Shown one piece after another: positions 61,368 to 64,000 of a stretch of DNA of 64,000 nucleotides; position 1 is the stretch's first letter; every line of letters starts with the position of its first letter. Source of the DNA: Thiobacter sp. AK1 (GTDB taxonomy: Bacteria > Pseudomonadota > Gammaproteobacteria > Burkholderiales > Thiobacteraceae); assembly GCF_039822265.1 (NCBI RefSeq), contig NZ_JBAJEX010000006.1:1-64000 (forward strand), read 5' to 3'. Under the pieces are notes generated by a model that saw only the letters and a program-made list of their open reading frames with translations, was not told the origin of the DNA and ran no database searches. Position numbers and translations under genes: made by a program.

Positions 61368-62136
61368 GGCGGCTGGCCACGTAGTCGGCGAGGCGCACGA
61401 AATCGGCGACCGACAGGTTTTCCGCACGCAGTGTGGGCGGAATGGACAGAGCCGCGAAATCGGCCGCTTCCAGATGAGACCGCAGGGCGTTGCGCAAGGT
61501 CTTTCGCCGGGTGGAAAAAGCGGAAGCAACCATAGTAGCAAAAATTCGCTCGTTCCGCGCCGGATGGGGCAGGGGGCGCAGGGGCGCAAGGCGTACGAAA
61601 CTGGAAGTGACCTTGGGCGGCGGACGGAAGGCTCCGCCCGGCACGTCGAACAGGGGCTTCACGGCGAAACGGTATTGCAGCATCACCGACAGTCGGCCGT
61701 AGGCGGGGCTGGAAGGCGTGGCCGCCATGCGCGCTACCACTTCTTTCTGCAGCATGACGTGTAGGTCGCGCAGGGTGTCGCCAAAGGCGGCGAGATGGAA
61801 CAAAAGCGGCGTGGAGATGTTGTAGGGCAGGTTGCCCACCACGCGTAGGTCTGGGCCTAGGCTGGCGAAGTCGAACCGCAGGGCGTCCCCCTCGTGCACG
61901 GTGAGGCGTTCCGCGGGGAAACGCCGGCGCAGGTCGGCGGCCAGATCGCGGTCGATTTCCACCACGTGCAGGTGGTGAACCTTTTCCAGGAGGGGCGCGG
62001 TGAGGGCTCCCAGGCCGGGCCCGATTTCCACCAGGGTGTCCTCGGGCCGGGGCGCGATGGCTTCCAGGCAGCGCCGCACGAAGTGGGGATCGTGCAGGAA
62101 ATTCTGGCCGAAGCGCTTGCGCGGCGTGTGCTGCAT
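61354..62136 (-). CDS. rsmA: 16S rRNA (adenine1518/1519-N6) dimethyltransferase RsmA
   Basis: RsmA (KsgA) dimethylates two adenines in the 3' helix of 16S rRNA. The 260-residue protein has KRFGQNFLHD at the start, VEIGPGLGALT for SAM, and NLPYNISTPLLF with the catalytic NLPY motif. ATG 62136 gives the family length. It is 16 bp after pdxA. Confidence 0.95.
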   Translation of the reverse strand: MQHTPRKRFGQNFLHDPHFVRRCLEAIAPRPEDTLVEIGPGLGALTAPLLEKVHHLHVVEIDRDLAADLRRRFPAERLTVHEGDALRFDFASLGPDLRVVGNLPYNISTPLLFHLAAFGDTLRDLHVMLQKEVVARMAATPSSPAYGRLSVMLQYRFAVKPLFDVPGGAFRPPPKVTSSFVRLAPLRPLPHPARNERIFATMVASAFSTRRKTLRNALRSHLEAADFAALSIPPTLRAENLSVADFVRLADYVASRHGYT

Positions 62137-62152
62137 GGGGTGGCCCGATCGG

Positions 62153-63130
62153 CTAGCGCGCATGCAGCGCCATGGCCGCCGCGGTATCGATGGCCACACG
62201 CAGGCTGCCGACGTCGATCGCACCCGTGCCGGCGAGGTCGAGGGCGGTGCCGTGGTCCACCGAGGTGCGCACGCAGGGCAGCCCCAGGGTGACATTCACG
62301 CCAGCGCCGAAGCTCGCGTATTTGAGCACCGGTAGCCCCTGGTCGTGATACATGGCCAGCACGCAGTCGTGGCTGGCGAGCAAGGGACGACGGAACAGCG
62401 TGTCGGCGGGCAACGGCCCGGTGAGGTGCAGCCCTTCGGTGCGCAATGCCTCTAGCACGGGGATGATGACCTCCATCTCCTCGCGGCCGAGATGCCCGGA
62501 TTCGCCCGCGTGGGGGTTGAGCCCAGCCACCAGGATGCGGGGCGGGCCGTCGGTGAAGTAACGCTTAAGGTCATGGGCGAGTATGCGCAGGGTGGCGGTG
62601 AGGCTGTCGCGCGTGATGAGATCGGGGACTGCGCGCAGCGGATGATGGGTGGTGGCGAGTGCTACGCGCATGCCACCACCGGCGAGCATCATCACCACGT
62701 GGGGGGCGCGGCTCTTTTCCTGGAGATACTCGGTGTGGCCCTGGAAGCGGATGCCAGCATCGTTGATCACGCCCTTGTGCACGGGCGCGGTGACCAGGCC
62801 GGCGAACTCCCCGGCCAGGCAGCCGGCGAGAGCGCGGTCCATTAGCGCCAACACGTAAGGTGCATTGGCGGCATCGAGCTGGCCCGGCACCACCGGTGCG
62901 GCCAAGGGGAGATGCAGCACCGACAGCCGCCCGGGCGCGGTGGCTACCGGTTTACCTGGGACGTAGTCTTCTAGCGCGAGGGGAACGCCCAACTGCTGCG
63001 CCCGCGCCTTAAGCAGGGTTCGATCGCCCAACACCACGATGGGCTGACTTCGGCTCTCTTGCGCCAGTTTGACACACAGGTCCGGACCAATGCCGGCGGG
63101 TTCGCCACTGGTGAGGACGAGGGGGTGCAT
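62153..63130 (-). CDS. pdxA: 4-hydroxythreonine-4-phosphate dehydrogenase PdxA
   Basis: PdxA oxidises 4-phosphohydroxythreonine in pyridoxal phosphate synthesis. The 325-residue protein has SGEPAGIGPDL near the start, metal-site His residues in FQGHTEYL and AMYHDQGLPVLK, and GLNPHAGESGHLG. It is in the standard surA-pdxA-rsmA operon, 6 bp after the surA stop. Confidence 0.95.
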   Translation of the reverse strand: MHPLVLTSGEPAGIGPDLCVKLAQESRSQPIVVLGDRTLLKARAQQLGVPLALEDYVPGKPVATAPGRLSVLHLPLAAPVVPGQLDAANAPYVLALMDRALAGCLAGEFAGLVTAPVHKGVINDAGIRFQGHTEYLQEKSRAPHVVMMLAGGGMRVALATTHHPLRAVPDLITRDSLTATLRILAHDLKRYFTDGPPRILVAGLNPHAGESGHLGREEMEVIIPVLEALRTEGLHLTGPLPADTLFRRPLLASHDCVLAMYHDQGLPVLKYASFGAGVNVTLGLPCVRTSVDHGTALDLAGTGAIDVGSLRVAIDTAAAMALHAR

Positions 63131-63136
63131 GAAGCC

Positions 63137-64000
63137 TTACCGCTCTTCCAGCCGATATTCCACGTAGGCCTGGTCGCGCAGCTGGCGCACGAATTCCTGA
63201 TAGGCCTCGTCTGCCTTGCGCTCGCGGATTTGTAGCCGCGCCTGAAGCTTACGCCGCTCGTCGGTGACATCTTGGTGGCGCCGCTCCAGCACCTGGATGA
63301 GATGCCAGCCAAAGGGCGTTTGCACCGGGTCGCTCAGCCCACCCACGGGGAGGGCGTTCATGGCGCGCTCGAATTCCGGCACGGTGTCACCGGGGGATAG
63401 CCAGCCCAGATCGCCTCCCTTGGCGGCGGAAGCATCCTCGGAATTGAGGCGCGCCAGTTCGCCGAAATCGGCGCCGTTCTCGATGCGTTCCTTAAGGGCC
63501 AGCAGCCGCCGCTTGGCATCCGCCTCCGAGGTGAGCTCGTTGACCCGGATCAGGATGTGGCGGGCGTGAGTCTGCTCCACCACCAGCGGCGTGTCTTTGC
63601 CGCGCTTGTCGTTCAATTTGAGTATGTGAAAGCCGGCGGGACTGCGGATGACCTCGCTCACCTCACCCGGCTTCAAGGCATTCAGCACGGGCAGGAACAG
63701 CTCTGGCAGCCGGCTCGCGGGACGCCAGCCCAGGTCGCCGCCATTGAGCGCGTCCGGGGCGTCGGAATAGCTCGCCGCCACTTGGGCGAACGGCGTGCCC
63801 TTGCGGATCTCCGCCAGGGCCTGCTCCGCGCGCGCGCGGCGCGCGTTAATGATCTCGGGACCGGCCTGTTCCGGCACACGAATGAGGATGTGGGCGAGGT
63901 GGTATTCGGTCTCGCCCTTTTGCTGGCCTTGGGGGCTCGCGAAGAACTGTTCCACTTCGGCATCACTCACCGTGACGCGGTTTTCCGCTTCCCGTTCGCG
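63137..64000 (-). CDS. surA: Periplasmic chaperone and peptidyl-prolyl isomerase SurA (5' part missing)
   Basis: The C-terminal 287 residues of SurA are present; the N-terminal chaperone domain and signal peptide lie beyond the window edge. Two parvulin domains are visible: EYHLAHILIRVP followed by FAQVAASYSDAPDALNGGDLGW, and QTHARHILIRVNE followed by FGELARLNSEDASAAKGGDLGW (shown in part). The C-terminal helix ends QAYVEYRLEER. SurA delivers outer-membrane proteins to the Bam complex. Confidence 0.95.
   Translation of the reverse strand, partial: REREAENRVTVSDAEVEQFFASPQGQQKGETEYHLAHILIRVPEQAGPEIINARRARAEQALAEIRKGTPFAQVAASYSDAPDALNGGDLGWRPASRLPELFLPVLNALKPGEVSEVIRSPAGFHILKLNDKRGKDTPLVVEQTHARHILIRVNELTSEADAKRRLLALKERIENGADFGELARLNSEDASAAKGGDLGWLSPGDTVPEFERAMNALPVGGLSDPVQTPFGWHLIQVLERRHQDVTDERRKLQARLQIRERKADEAYQEFVRQLRDQAYVEYRLEER

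Overview
The window looks like a chromosomal segment of a high-GC betaproteobacterium. Several arrangements point there: pilB-pilC-pilD-coaE-zapD-yacG, argJ followed by a DUF815 ATPase and a Nudix/ThiE fusion, algH(yqgE)-ruvX-pyrR-pyrB-pyrX, surA-pdxA-rsmA, a tonB next to an RNB exonuclease, and a cold-shock gene followed by an extra infA. A YeeE/YedE-type sulfur transporter, a cytochrome P460 and a rubrerythrin operon would suit a sulfur- or nitrogen-oxidising Nitrosomonadales-like organism. That placement is inference; no rRNA or tRNA gene is present to confirm it.

Layout. 1-3.4 kb: a possible IS end, a sulfur transporter, and a CNP1-like/queE/queC operon for 7-deazaguanine synthesis. 3.5-7.4 kb: a minus-strand run of rubrerythrin, an HdrD/GlpC-like Fe-S protein, DUF3501 and a cyclopropane fatty acid synthase, led by a clear promoter with a palindromic operator. 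7.4-10.5 kb: a CBS-domain pair, rppH, a metallo-beta-lactamase-fold hydrolase and a small YdcH-like protein. 10.6-15.9 kb: malic enzyme, two GT39 membrane glycosyltransferases and a UbiA-family enzyme resembling decaprenyl-phosphate phosphoribosyltransferase. 15.9-21.4 kb: polX, a YjfB-like small protein, argJ, a DUF815 ATPase, a Nudix-ThiE fusion and a lipoprotein. 21.4-28.7 kb: a 151-bp MITE, yacG, zapD, coaE, the type IV pilus genes pilD/pilC/pilB, and a CorC/CNNM protein. 28.7-32.5 kb: the pyrimidine cluster with a dihydroorotase homologue that has lost its metal ligands. 32.6-36.3 kb: a CDGSH protein, a decayed M20 peptidase, photolyase, a PfpI-like protein and fbp.

36.5-41.0 kb holds a tightly overlapping four-gene operon: TonB-dependent receptor, secreted four-Asp-box beta-propeller with an unusual Cys/His pattern, TlpA-like thioredoxin, and a dedicated TonB. 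A perfect 7-3-7 palindrome lies upstream. This is the best candidate here for an uncharacterised system, probably substrate uptake across the outer membrane. 41.0-51.3 kb: a second tonB, an RNB exonuclease, a CcsA-like membrane protein, ffh, a PA2778/PA2779 pair, an SseB-like protein, two tandem paralogous three-helix membrane proteins (one fused to a predicted winged helix), an M20 amidohydrolase and an HPF-cold-shock fusion. 51.4-58.4 kb: a NnrU-like protein, an ABC exporter, a peptidyl-prolyl isomerase, a divergent HxlR/cytochrome P460 pair, csp-infA and a type II NADH dehydrogenase-like flavoprotein. 58.6-64 kb: the inverted second copy of the MITE, a GAF-PAS-PAS-GGDEF-EAL protein, and the surA-pdxA-rsmA operon, with surA cut by the window edge.

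Most of the window is housekeeping. The accessory signals are the MITE pair, the TonB cassette, the pseudogene, the membrane-protein cluster near 47-49 kb and the possible IS remnant at the left edge.
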